Source: Oncomelania hupensis (lineage: Eukaryota > Mollusca > Gastropoda > Littorinimorpha > Pomatiopsidae). Taken from it: 64,000 bases of DNA. Below the pieces are notes generated by a model. That model worked only from the letters and a program-made list of their open reading frames with translations. It searched no databases and was not told the DNA's origin. The first letter of the stretch is position 1, and the number at the start of each line of letters is the position of its first letter. Location: NCBI GenBank assembly GCA_036898135.1, contig CM072525.1, positions 18,598,849-18,662,848 of the forward strand. The letters run 5' to 3'. Position numbers and translations under genes: made by a program. Below, piece by piece: positions 47,585 through 59,240 of this stretch.

Positions 47585-48708
47585 GGGCTTACGTTGTTCA
47601 AACCAACCGCTTAAGCTAGAGTTTTCCAATGTGGGTTCTAAAAGGGAGTTATTTCCCTCGGTTTTAGCGGTACGGCCGTGTGACCTTTAACTCTATTTCT
47701 GAGTGAATCACGCGGCTGGAAGTGTGCACCTTTGTTGGGTTAGGGTTGGGTAGGGTAAAGTAGGGTAGGGTAGGGTCTGTTTCATCATTGTACAAACGGG
47801 TACGGTAAGGTAGGGTAGGGTAGAGTAGGGTAGGGTAGGGTAGAGTAGGGTAGGGTAGAGTAGGGTAGGGTAGAGTAGGGTAGGGTAGAGTAGGGTAGGG
47901 TAGGGTAGAGTAGGGTAGGGTAGAGTAGGGTAGGGTAGAGTAGGGTAGGGTAGAGTAGGGTACGGTAAGGTAGGGTAGGGTAGAGTAGGGTAGGGTAGAG
48001 TAGGGTAGGGTAGAGTAGGGTAGGGTAGAGTAGGGTAGGGTAGAGTAGGGTAGGGTAGGGTAGGGTAGAGTAGGGTAGGGTAGGGTAGGGTAGAGTAGGG
48101 TAGGGTAGGGTAGAGTAGGGTAGGGTAGGGTAGGGTAGAGTAGAGTAGGGTAGGGTAGGGTAGGGTAGGGTAGGGTAGAGTAGGGTAGGGTAGGGTAGGG
48201 TAGGGTAGAGTAGAGTAGGGTAGATTAGGGTAGGGTAGGGTAGGGTAGGGTAGGGTAGAGTAGGGTAGGGTAGGGTAGAGTAGGGTAGGGTAGGGTAGAG
48301 TAGGGTAGGGTAGGGTAGAGTAGGGTAGGGTAGAGTAGGGTAGGATAGGGTAGAGTAGGATAGTGTAGGGTAGGGTAGGGTTGGGTAGGGTAGGGTAGGG
48401 TAGGGTAGGGTAGGGTAGGGTAGGGTCTGTTTCATCATTGTAAAAACCCAATTACTTATGAACTATTGTTTTTACGGTTTCTGTCTCTTGCCGGCTTTGG
48501 TAGCTGCTATTTGTAGCTGAAGAATGTTGCCTGGCTAGCAATCGGCTGTTGCTATTCTTAGGCACAAAAGCTACAGAATTAATTTATTAAAAAAAAAATT
48601 ATACTTTGGAAAGAGTTATTTTTTTGTTGTAAGCCTTTTTTTTTTAGTGGGCAACATTCACTGTGAATGTTAAAAGAATCTGCCGTGGTCCAAGTTAGTC
48701 CCTTTAAA
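47585..48708 (+). repeat. Module M (copy B), flanks and GGGTA array
   Basis: Unique flank 47585-47745, then the GGGTA array, then unique flank 48430-48708. Both flanks are homologous to copy A. The outer end (CCCTTTAAA) is also found at 52292 in inverse orientation. Confidence 0.85.
47745..48425. repeat. (GGGTA/GAGTA)n pentamer satellite
   Basis: About 135 pentamers with a 10- or 15-bp higher-order rhythm of GGGTA and GAGTA. The Pro-Tyr-Thr-Leu reading frames through it are artefacts. Confidence 0.97.
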
Positions 48709-49240
48709 GAACAACCAGTGCTTATTAGTAGTCTGTTCGAACTTCTCCCCTCTGGCCGCCGCTTTCGATCCTTCAGATCCAACACTTCCCGCTTTAAAGA
48801 TTCCTTTTACCCTCAAACTGTAAGATCTCTAAACGCCGCATCCTCCTCCAACCGCTGATCCCCCTGCCGTGCGCACGCCCTGCTTCTCCCTACATGCTCG
48901 TACATCTATATCCATATACTACAGCGACTACTATAATTTAGAATGTTTTTGTGATCACTTTAGACTAGTCATTTGTGTTTTACTATATCTTTCTGTTTAT
49001 CTGTTATTGTTGGGTATGCTTGTGCGAGTGTGTGTGGTTGTGCATACATGTGTGTATTTGTGTATGTAGGTATGTGTGCGTGTGTGTAAGATAGAGAGAA
49101 AGAGTGAGAGAGAAAGAAAGAGAGAGAGATGTTAAATCTAAAACATTCTGCCATTGTCCAACACCAAATAATATTCCGATTGTTGTATCTATTACAAGTC
49201 AATTGGCGAAATAAATTCCTGTTATCCTGTTATCCTGAGT
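48695..49240 (+). pseudogene. LINE C-terminus and 3' UTR
   Basis: Encodes LFELLPSGRRFRSFRSNTSR then FKDSFYPQTVRSLNA and a stop, the C-terminal end of a CR1-like non-LTR element. The 3' UTR runs to a CTGTTATC-repeat tail near 49220. Severely 5'-truncated. Confidence 0.85.
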
Positions 49241-49777
49241 AGATGGGCCCAGTTTAATGCTTTATGAGACCATCATGCGGAAAGGACCAAAGAGTTCCGA
49301 GCGCACAATAAATCACTCTGGTAGGCCTTATTCGGAAATGGGAAATAACTTGTCTTTTTGTTTAGTTTTTAGCACAGGCGCTTGTATCTGGACACGCGAG
49401 CGCCTGTGGTTTTTATTTACCTAGAGTTATCCGGCCGGACATCTGGTCTCAGAACACTATGAAACCTACCCCGAGCTGCAAGCTTTTCTTCAGGAAAGGG
49501 GTGAGTGGTGAGGGGAGGGGAGTTTCATGGCAGTGCAAGGCCGAACTAGCGGAGCTAGCGAGGATTGCAACTGAAATCAACCTTTCGGTTGGTCCGGAAG
49601 GTTTGATGGAGGGCAGAGCAGAAATTGTAGGCGATAAACTGGGTTCGTTTGCAAAGAGTGTGCGCCTAACGTTAGACAACTCTGGACGCAACATGCGGGC
49701 AAGCAGGCCAAAGCTTTATGTAATATTATGTGTATGTGCATGTTGTATGTAGACATTGTGTGGGCCAATGATATACG

Positions 49778-49893
49778 AGATAGTAGTAGGAGAGGGATGT
49801 AAATGTTAGTAACGTGAGCTAAAGGAATTGATTCTTAATTTCTAAGTTAATAATTAAATTACTAACATTTACATCCTTCTGCTACTACTATCT
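49778..49893. repeat. Snap-back repeat
   Basis: 35-bp arms (AGATAGTAGTAGG...TTAGTAA and complement) around a 46-bp loop, with few mismatches. Could be a tiny MITE. Confidence 0.85.
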
Positions 49894-50260
49894 TATTTTA
49901 TTGTAAACGTATTAGGCCTACTGGCGCCCCACGTCTGGTTGTTTATGTGTTGTTTACACGAAACACGATGCATGTTATTCATGAGATGGGTCACAATGGT
50001 TGAACTGAATTTATGGGAAAGCCGTTCATTTGACATTTCTACTCATACTATATCCGGGACGCAACTTTGACAGTGCAGCGACGAGGTGGCCGAGAATGTA
50101 ACGTCGCTTTCTCCACCACGCTACGTAATAGACTGGATAATCTCCTGGTAGGCAGTGTGAAGCGAAGTGAAGTGTTACGAAGTGAAGTGTCTTTGGTGCA
50201 AGTGAACGGTATACGTCACGTGTGGCGATCGTGCAAAGACGTAGCCACGGCGTCAGGCCA

Positions 50261-50532
50261 AGCCGGTGTGACATCGTCAAAGTTCCTAATAGGCCTATCT
50301 TATTTTTTTGGCTGGGAGCGACTGGGAGCATTCTGATTGGTCGACGCGTTACAAAATTCGACGCATGCGCACAGTTCTATCGTAGTCTTAGTAATGATTA
50401 GGGTTAGAGTTAGGGTTAGGGTTACGACGCCTAAGAACATCGTGAAAAAGCCGACCCGACTGGACTTGGCGCATGCTCAAAGGCGGCCGCTAAAGTAAGA
50501 GACCCGGAACTTTGACGATGTTACACCGGACT
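50261..50532. mobile_element. MITE with telomere-like core (copy 2, inverted)
   Basis: AGCCGGTGTGACATCG at the left and the complement of AGTCCGGTGTAACATCG at the right. The interior matches 29559-29866 in reverse, with TTAGGG-type repeat at 50396-50424. No clear target duplication. Confidence 0.85.
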
Positions 50533-50639
50533 GACTTGTTTGCCGTCGCGTACGTCGGTCGGGAATAATGAGGGGAGGGGAGGAGGGGGGATATGACCCT
50601 GGAGAGAGGAAATGAGCGTGAGTTGAGGGTAAGAAACTA

Positions 50640-50780
<141 letters not shown>

Positions 50781-50938
50781 TGTTTTACTTGCACGTCGTT
50801 CCGATAGTGGCCTACCATTCAATGTTTTCCTTTTGCTTCTTTTTGGATAAAACCCGGTCGCAACACCGAAAATTTAAAACTGAAAAAAAATGCTTCCCTC
50901 TCCTCCCCCCACCCCCCTTTTACTTCTCTAGCTATGTA

Positions 50939-50969
<31 letters not shown>

Positions 50970-51139
50970 GTGTGTGTGTCTGAAATACGTTTGAATGACT
51001 TGCCATCTTGTTTTTTTCAGCCCCATTTGTGTTTGTCCGTTTCACAGGTCCATGCAAGCTTTAACTGGCAGTTATCATCGGATCGCATAATTATTTATAG
51101 GCTAATAGTAGTAGGCCTGTACGTTATTATTATTATTTA

Positions 51140-51926
51140 AACCTCTTGTTGTGCTGTGTTTTGTCTCTCTTGGTCTTCAGCCCTCTGGCTTGTATAATTA
51201 TCGTTTTGTCTCCCTTGGTCTTCAACTCTCTGGCTTGTCTAATTATCGTTTTGTCTCCCTTGGTCTTCAACCCTCTGGCTTGTCTAATTATCATTTTGTC
51301 TCCCTTGGTCTTCAACCCTCTGGCTTGTCTAATTATCGTTTTGTCTCCCTTGGTCTTCAACTCTCTGGCTTGTCTAATTATCGTTTTGTCTCCCTTGGTC
51401 TTCAACCCTCTGGCTTGTCTAATTATCGTTTTGTCTCCTTTGGTCTTCAGCCCTCTGGCTTGTCTAATTATCGTTTTGTCTCTCTTGGTCTTCAACCCTC
51501 TGGCTTGTCTAATTATTGTTTTGTCTCCCTTGGTCTTCAACCCTCTGGCTTGTCTAATTATCGTTTTGTCTTCCCTTGGTCTTCAACTCTCTGGCTTGTC
51601 TAATTATCGTTTTGTCTCCCTTGGTCTTCAACCCTCTGGCTTGTCTAATTATCGTTTTGTCTCCCTTGGTCTTCAACTCTCTGGCTTGTCTAATTATCGT
51701 TTTGTCTCCCTCGGTCTTCAATCCTCTGGCTTGTCTAATTATTGTTTTGTCTCCCTTGGTCTTCAACTCTCTGGCTTGTCTAATTATCGTTTTGTCTCCC
51801 TTGGTCTTCAACCCTCTGGCTTGTCTAATTATCGTTTTGTCTCCTTTGGTCTTCAATTCTCTGGCTTGTCTAATTATCGTTTTGTCTCCCTTGATCTTCA
51901 GCCCTCTGGCTTGTCTAATTATCGGT
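51140..51926 (+). repeat. 45-bp minisatellite
   Basis: About 17 units of TTCAACCCTCTGGCTTGTCT + AATTATCGTTTTGTCTCCCT + TGGTC. The period is a multiple of three, so long open frames appear on both strands; they have no start context or family resemblance. One unit near 51570 has a 1-bp insertion that shifts the frame. Confidence 0.97.
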
Positions 51927-52291
51927 AGCTTCAGTTCCGCCGAACCACTTTTTTTTTTTTAAATTGGGCGTGCGACGTAGCACGTGACGATGCAAGACAA
52001 TTGCAAGTCAACAAGGTTATCATCTACACAATACACGGACGCGAATTAAAATACAGCGTTTGTAAATACGTACCACCAATCCTAACCTGGAATTTGAGGA
52101 AGTTGTTTTGTCTCGTCAGGTGAGGTTTAATAAAGTGACTTTCGCTTTCAATCAGGTGACGTCTTGTCTTCAATCAAGGGGCATTTTATTGCTTTTATAT
52201 TTTGTTTGCACTGCTTGTAGCTAAACAAATATAAAGGAGATTTTTTCCCGCCCGGGCAACAATGCTATGAGGAATGTTCTAGAGCACTTTA

Positions 52292-52356
52292 TTTAAAGGG
52301 ACCCAATTTGACCACGCCCTCTCGACAGATCCGTTTAACATTCACAATGAGTGTTG
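52292..52356 (-). repeat. Module M terminal fragment (copy C)
   Basis: The reverse complement matches the outer end of copies A and B (GTGAATGTTAAACGGATCTG ... GGTCCCTTTAAA). Followed by (CA)n. Confidence 0.8.
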
Positions 52357-52565
52357 CCACACACACACAATCACACACACACACACGCACGCACGCACGC
52401 AAACAAATAGCTTGCAAAAAAGCAAAACAAACAAATATTTAAATAAAATAAATGAAAGACAATAACAACAGCAAAACGTTTAATTAGTTCTGGAACTGAT
52501 GAGGGGTTGTGAGCGCATTTCTTCTACGGCATTTCAGCTCTATATGTTGTATGAGCAATGCGTAT

Positions 52566-53152
52566 TAGGGCTGGACGGTTTTACCGATACGTAACTGTAT
52601 TCAGGTTCGGAAACGCGACGGTACGGTATACCGGTGCGGGTGTCCAAGGTCCGGTTTACTGGGAAATCTCCACAACACATAACGCGACAGTGGCGACATC
52701 TTGTCTGCCCAGAGAGCGAGCCTAAAGCCCAAACACGTGGATAGGCAGCTGTTCTTGAAGAAGAACTATGTTTGAGCATGGCACCAGTCGTCAATCCTTC
52801 TGAACTCTTAAAGTTCTTAAAGACCTTTCCCGTTGAATGTTTTTGTTTTATTTTGATTTTGTGTTATAAAGTTTGCTGATTTTCTAAACAGTGATTTGTC
52901 ATAATTTGTTTTGAAGGCGTTCAAGCAATAATAAAGCTTCAGTTTATATGGAAATGTGGTATTTTGAAACTGTTTTGAAGAGTATGACTATCTTTCTTTT
53001 GCGTCGGTCACTACTGTCAGTGCCATATCCCATTTGATTGTAACACTTAAAATCGCGGTATACCGGTACGAAATACCGATATGACCTAAAAATACCGCGG
53101 TAATACCGGTACGACCAAAGAGTACGACTTTGACCCACGGTACCCAGCTGTA
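52566..53152. mobile_element. hAT element, non-autonomous, 8-bp target duplication
   Basis: Flanked by ATGCGTAT at 52558-52565 and 53153-53160. Starts TAGGGCTGGACGG and ends CCCAGCTGTA. Subterminal TACCGGTA repeats occur on both sides, as in the TAGGGCTGGGCGG group of hAT elements. No transposase. Confidence 0.88.
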
Positions 53153-53535
53153 ATGCGTATCTTGTTGGGCAGGGGGGAGAGGAGATGGAAGGGAAGGAGG
53201 GATAGAGAGACAGAGAGAGAGAGAGGGGGGTGGGGGGTTGGGGTAGAGAGGTTACACTAGCCTATGACATAGGCCTAAATGTACATCTAACTGACTGGTG
53301 TGTGTTTAGCCATTTGTTCAAGGAATTACCAGTGACTTGTTGCTACTTGTAGCTGAAAACGGCAACACCGGTCTCGTGCAAACGGATAAAGTCGGAAGAT
53401 TAGTGAGAGGTCTCGAGTCAAGTCAAGAAATCTTTATTTTAATTTAAAAAAAAAAAAAAGCAATGAAAATTGGGCTACCTGAACGAGCTAGAGAAAGTAA
53501 GTTGGACGAATTTTGAAACATGCGCTATAAGTAGC

Positions 53536-53540
<5 letters not shown>

Positions 53541-53600
<60 letters not shown>

Positions 53601-53620
53601 TATTATTATTATTATTTTTT
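53541..53620. repeat. (AAT)n / (ATT)n palindromic microsatellite
   Basis: (AAT)n turns into (ATT)n, then T-rich; the run can fold on itself. Confidence 0.95.
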
Positions 53621-53819
53621 TTTTTAAAGAACTTAAAAAATATATTTTAGTTCTCCAATCCCACCCCCATTAACCCCCACCTCCCTCTCTGGTCATAACT
53701 GGAAGCTTCGTGGAAGATTCGTAGAGGTTCTCGAGCCATTTTTGATGTTTCCAGATCCCTAACTTAGGTTAATGAACTTTTTTTGTTGTCCAAAAGGTTC
53801 AAAAACCTAGGTTGGGGAT

Positions 53820-53905
53820 TTGAGAACCTCGAATAAAGGTTCGAGAACCCGCGAACTTCTGCATAGGAAACCAGCTCGCGAATCCACTGAGCTATCAGGC
53901 ACCCC
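53820..53905 (-). mobile_element. tRNA-like SINE head fragment
   Basis: The minus strand contains ATAGCTCAGTGGATTCGCGA and TTCCTATGCAGAAGTTCGCG, resembling the head of the SINE at 2371. Box B is disrupted. Confidence 0.55.
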
Positions 53906-54356
53906 GGTGTTACAAGGGAACTAACCAAGTAACATGGAATCGCCTTAGCAAAAAGAAAGTGGATCTTCGATAGCACAGCGGTAACAGTAGTAGCGTGCCG
54001 TACAGCCCATCATGTGTCATAGACAGCTGCAGGCTGAGGTCACAAACCGCGTTATCAACGAGCCTATAATATCTTCATTTACATCGAAAACTAAAGGCCT
54101 ATAACTGGGAGGATATTGAAAAAGGCCCTTTTTAATTTTTTTTTTAATTTTTAATAAATTGCATGCGGAACTTTCATCTACTATAGGCAATGTCCAAATG
54201 TTGCCAAAGAAATAAGAAAAGCGAAAATTAATAAGCGTTTGTTTGTGACAAGGCGTAACCCCAAGATGCAGTCTATGACGGTCTTTCGATAAAATAAGAA
54301 AGGCAAGAGGTTATGATTCCCATCTTAGCATAGCATAGCATAGCATAGCATAGTAA

Positions 54357-54592
54357 TAATACAGGATGCTATATACGCGCCTTTCCCCAAATCAATCAGG
54401 CTCAAAGCGCGGCGATCTGTACCAACATACACGCTCACCTGTCTCATCCACCCTCACACACACCAAATACACATCCATCACTCAAACAGGTGGTGTAAAG
54501 GTAGGGAGATCGCTATTGGAAGACGGAAAGAAAATAGAATTTTTATGTTTGAAATTTATATATTGACTGCATCCTGTACCATTATTGAAGGT
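54357..54592 (-). mobile_element. SINE body without tRNA head (partner of 2371-2772)
   Basis: Complement of the SINE body, from TACAGGATGC (its 3' tail) to ATAATGGTACAGG equivalents. The tRNA head is absent, consistent with 5' truncation. Confidence 0.85.
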
Positions 54593-54976
54593 ATAGTATA
54601 GTATAGCAGAGCATAATATAGCATAGTATAGCATAGATAACATCGTAGGCTATCAGCCGTTTGCCCTCTATAGTTATTAGACGTGCATTTATGAGCACAC
54701 TTATTACTTGTCACACTGACAGGCCTTCAGGCACGGTTTAATGGCTTTACTTCCGAGAAGACTGACGCAAGGGAGGTAATAGGATCATTAGCGATTGGTT
54801 GAGCGAGTATTTATTACTGGATCACTTTTATATAGCGACTTTTCGATTATTCATAGGAAGTCATACCAGTCTCCCAAGAAATCCTCAAGGTTATTATTTC
54901 TTTTAGAAAACCGTCGTTACAGTGAATGGATAGCTTGTTAACGGGTTCATTAAAACAAACTACATTTAGTTATGTA

Positions 54977-55114
54977 ATCGTTCTTATATAGCGCTTTTCC
55001 AGCTCCAGAGCTGCTCAAGGCGCTGGCCGAAACAGGATCTAACTCAGGCTGCCCGAAGCTCCCACTTGCAGCCTTTGGGCGCATAGTCTGACGCCCAGAC
55101 GACTGAGCACAACC
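54977..55114 (+). repeat. Dispersed repeat R1, partial copy
   Basis: TATAGCGCTTTTCCAGCTCC to GACGACTGAGCACAA equivalents, sharing the R1 core. Confidence 0.85.
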
Positions 55115-55129
55115 CCTTTAATGGATTGA

Positions 55130-55400
55130 TTTGATAGGAAATGGAATACTGTGGTAGTTTCTTTTTGTACCCGAGTGAATGGTTGATTTGTGTGTTAATT
55201 GATTGATTGAGTGGATGATTTGTGTATTATTTGATTGAGTGAATGGTTGATTTGGGTATTATTTGATCGATTGGTTGATTTGTGTATTACTTGATTGAGT
55301 GATTTTTTTGATTTGTGTATTACTTGGTTGAGTGATTGGTTGGTTTGAGTATTATTTGATTGAGTGATTAACAGTGAGTGACTGATTGTTGTTGAGCAAA
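55130..55400. repeat. Degenerate TTGATTGA-type tandem region
   Basis: Irregular repeats of GATTGAGTGA / GTATTATTTGATT with a period of about 30 bp. Confidence 0.7.
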
Positions 55401-55781
55401 TTGATCATTAGATGAAGAACTAGATGGTGGAGTCTGTTTTAACTGTAAGATATGTAATTGTGTTACGATTGTGAGGCGCACCATAGTTCCAATCATGTTA
55501 TTTTGCAGAGCGTACAATAATAGCGTGTATTTGATTCTGCGCCTTTGCTAGAAAAAGCTTTGTTTAACGTTGATAATTTTAGTCGATCGATAAGGTTGTA
55601 GCGTCGTTGAGAATTTTCTGGAATTACTTCTTTATTATCGATCGAATTTTCCAGGTCTTACGGGTAACAACTGGTCGAAACATGTAGATTCGTAAACATT
55701 ATGCGATGTACACTAAGACAGTGTGTAGTTTCGGTGACGAGTTTTATTTTGATTGGATGTTATTGCATCATAAATTTAGTA

Positions 55782-56601
55782 TGTGACGGTGGGTCTATTG
55801 TTGCTGGGCTCTGCACAATGGAATGCTATTACCCACTCGTCTTTAGTCGATGGGGATCGATAGTAAATCTCCTTGTGACTCTACTTAATACATTTATAAG
55901 TTTAGCTCGGTCTGTGTTTAGGCTGGATTACAGAGATAGAAAGAAAGTGGTAAAAGATCACTGTCACACTAGCTCTCACACGGCTATGAAACATAGGTAG
56001 TCCAGCCACTTGTTAACAGTAAATATCAAACATTTATTTCCTCTACTTTATACAAGATCTGCTAATTACGATACTAACTTAAAAGTTCAAATGTCTCATT
56101 GAATGGTTCACTCCTTGATAATTCTATGAAGCTACTGTTTCTTCATCGGGCTACTGTTGCGTTCTGCCCAACGGGTCAGTCTTCTGGAAAGGTGGACTAG
56201 TGATGTCCTTTTGCTAATAGGTTTGTTGCACTGGTACCAATCCAACTTAACTTTGGATTCGATGAGCTGTGTTGTGGTTGATTCTTTGATGAGCTGTGTT
56301 GTTGTGGATTCTCCTCCTTGTTGACAGACTGGTGGGCTCGTCGCGTAGTGCTTGAGAGTCCAATACAGGCCGAATGTCAGTGAAGACTTTTACTTGTCTT
56401 GCTTCTGGTCTGGCCCACGATGCCTGCTCGTCTTCTTGACAATGTCAGGCTGTGGCTAACTAGGTTGAATAGAATTTCACCAGTTCCTGTGGTTTAGTCT
56501 TCAATGGAGAGATCTCTTAGAGCCGAGCTCTTTACTCTATGCAAGTCGAACGGTATGCACTGGGCTCTCGCCTTTTCATGTGGAAGTGACGTTGCATAAG
56601 C
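55782..56601 (+). mobile_element. Dispersed repeat R2 (copy 2), likely 11-bp target duplication
   Basis: Homology to the copy at 15076 begins at TGTGACGGTGGG, directly after TAAATTTAGTA (55771-55781). The same 11 bases recur at 56602-56612. A third, short copy lies inverted at about 60092-60175 (TCGCCTTTTCATGTGGAAGT) and loses homology at nearly the same point. Confidence 0.75.
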
Positions 56602-56619
56602 TAAATTTAGTACGGCGCG

Positions 56620-57055
56620 TGTAGGGAATTCCCGCTAGGCCTATACCGACTTCCAGCGCTTACGGCTAATACGGCATACTTGATGTCAACAATCTCCATG
56701 GAAACAGTTACGATGGAACAGTTACAGTCAGTCACCTCACACAATCAATTTGTTGTTTTCATTTCTTCTATTGACATACTGTTTTATGGTTATTTATTTG
56801 GCTAGTCTTCTGTCAGATTGCTCAAAATTAACACTACACTCAGTCTATATTGTATACTCGTACATTGCTGACCTTTGTTTTTTCTTTCTCTTCATGTGAT
56901 TTCGCACTTGCATTTGTGAAAACTTGAATCAATATAGGGAGAACAAACAGCCTGTAATAGAATTGTTTTGAATTTTCATTGTGAATGTTACTGTTTTGTT
57001 GTTGTTGTTGTTGTTTTTTTATCTCATCATCACTGACTATTTAGGCTACCCTGTT
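56620..57055. other. Intergenic, no gene recognised
   Basis: Contains a short (GTT)n near 57000; otherwise nothing identified. Confidence 0.4.
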
Positions 57056-57059
57056 TTGG

Positions 57060-58855
57060 TATCATGTAGCAGTCCTGTGTGGTCCTCGACATCTCATACA
57101 GCAGTACTCTATATATGGTCTTCGCCATCTCATGTACTGATGTAGCATCTTGTATGGTCCTCATTATCGCCTGTAGACGTCCTGTTAGGTCCTCACCATC
57201 TCATGTTGCAGTCCTGTATAGTCCTCGCCATTTTATGTAGTAGACTAGAATGGTCCTCGCAAATTTATATAATACACTAGTATGGTCCTCACCATTTTTT
57301 GTAGTAGACTTTATGGTCCTCGCCATTTCATGCAGCAGTCCTGTATGGTTCTCGCCATATCATGTAGGAGTCTTGTATAGTCCTCACCATTTCATGTAGT
57401 AGACTTTATGGTCCTCGCCATTTCATGCAGCAGTCCTGTATGGTCCTTGCCATATCATGTAGTAGACTAGTATGGTCCTCGCCATTTCATGTAGGAGACT
57501 AGTATAGTCCTCGCCATTTCATGTAGTGACGTAGACTAGTATGGTCCTTACCATTTCATGTAGTAGACTTGTATGGTCCTCACCATTTTATGTAGTAGAC
57601 TAGTATGGTCCTCGCCATTTCATGTAGGAGACTAGTATGGTCCTCGCCATTTCATGTAGGAGACTAGTATAGTCCTCGCCATTTCATGTAGTAGACTAGT
57701 ATGGTCCTTACCATTGCATGTAGTAGACTTGTATGGTCCTCGCCATTTCATGTAGGAGACTAGTATGGTCCTCGCCATTTCATGTAGTAGACTAGTATGG
57801 TCCTCGCCATTTCATGTAGTAGACTAGTATGGTCCTCGCCATTTCATGTAGGAGGATAGTATGGTCCTCGCCATTTCATGTAGTAGACTAGTATGGTCCT
57901 CGCCATTTCATGTAGCAGTCCTGTATGGTCCTCACCATTTCATGTAGGAGACTAGTATATGGTCCTCACCATTACATGTAGTAGACTTGTATGGTCCTCA
58001 CCATTTCATGTAGGAGACTAGTATATGGTCCTCACCATTTCATGTAGTAGACTTGTATGGTCCTCGCCATTTCATGTAGTATACTAGTATGGTCCTCGCC
58101 ATTTCATGTAGGAGACTAGTATGGTCCTCACCATTACATGTAGTAGACTTGTATGGTCCTCCGCATTTCATGTAGTACACTAGTATGGTCCTCGCCATTT
58201 AATGTAGTAGACTAGTATGGTCCTCACCATTTAATGTAGTAGACTAGTATGGTCCTCACCATTTAATGTAGTAGACTAGTATGGTCCTCGCCATTTCATG
58301 TAGTACACTAGTATGGTCCTCGCCATTTAATGTAGTAGACTAGTATGGTCTCACCATTTAATGTAGTAGACTAGTATGGTCCTCACCATTTAATGTAGTA
58401 GACTAGTATGGTCCTCGCCATTTCATGTAGTACACTAGTATGGTCCTCACCATTTCATGTAGCAGTCCTGTATGGTCCTCACCATTTCATGTAGTAGACT
58501 AGTATGATCCTCACCATTTTATGTAGTAGACTAGTATGGTCCTCACCATTTCATGTAGCAGTCCTGTATGGTCCTCACCATTTCATGTAGTAGACTTGTA
58601 TGGTCCTCACCATTTCATGTAGTAGACTAGTATGGTCCTCGCCATTTCATGTAGGAGACTAGTATGGTCCTCGCCATTTCATGTAGTAGACTAGTAGTGT
58701 CCTCGCCATTTCATGTAATAGACTAGTATGGTCCTTACCATTTCATGTAGTAGACTGGTATGGTCCTCGCCATTTCATGTAGTAGACTAGTATGGTCCTC
58801 ACCATTTCATGTAGGAGACTAGTATGGCCCTTGCCATTTTATGCATCAGAGTTGT
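57060..58855 (+). repeat. 32-bp minisatellite, about 56 units
   Basis: Units of ATTTCATGTAGTAGACTAGT + ATGGTCCTCGCC. Variants are GTAGGAGACTAG, GCAGTCCTGT and GTACACTAG. The left edge is degenerate and the middle homogeneous. No spacers, so not CRISPR. Confidence 0.97.
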
Positions 58856-58859
58856 GCTG

Positions 58860-59172
58860 TCACTGATTGATTAACATGTTTATTTCAATTTTGTAACTGT
58901 ATGATCAGGTGTATTGATAGTAATAATACAACCAATTTTAATTAATTATTTTATAGAACGTAATTAATTTAATAAATTAAAATTTAAATAAGAAACAAAG
59001 AAAACTGATAAAAGAAACCTTTCTTAGCCTTCTTGTGTCTTTAATTTTTTTGTAGACTTAATCACTGTTTATGTGTGTTTTGTGTGTGTTGACTTGTTGC
59101 GTGTGCTTGGTTGCAATAAAAAGAAACGAGTATCCTTTTCCCCAAAGAACAAAAACAAAACAAAACACTAAA

Positions 59173-59240
<68 letters not shown>

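Noticed and set aside
47708..48451. Long open frame rich in Pro-Tyr-Thr-Leu
   Set aside because: Produced by the GGGTA/GAGTA pentamer satellite; several frames are open equally.
49459..49752. 97-codon ORF as a host gene
   Set aside because: No recognisable domain, no splice context, and the end runs into low-complexity sequence.
57060..58855. Second CRISPR-like array
   Set aside because: Head-to-tail 32-bp units, no spacers, no cas genes.
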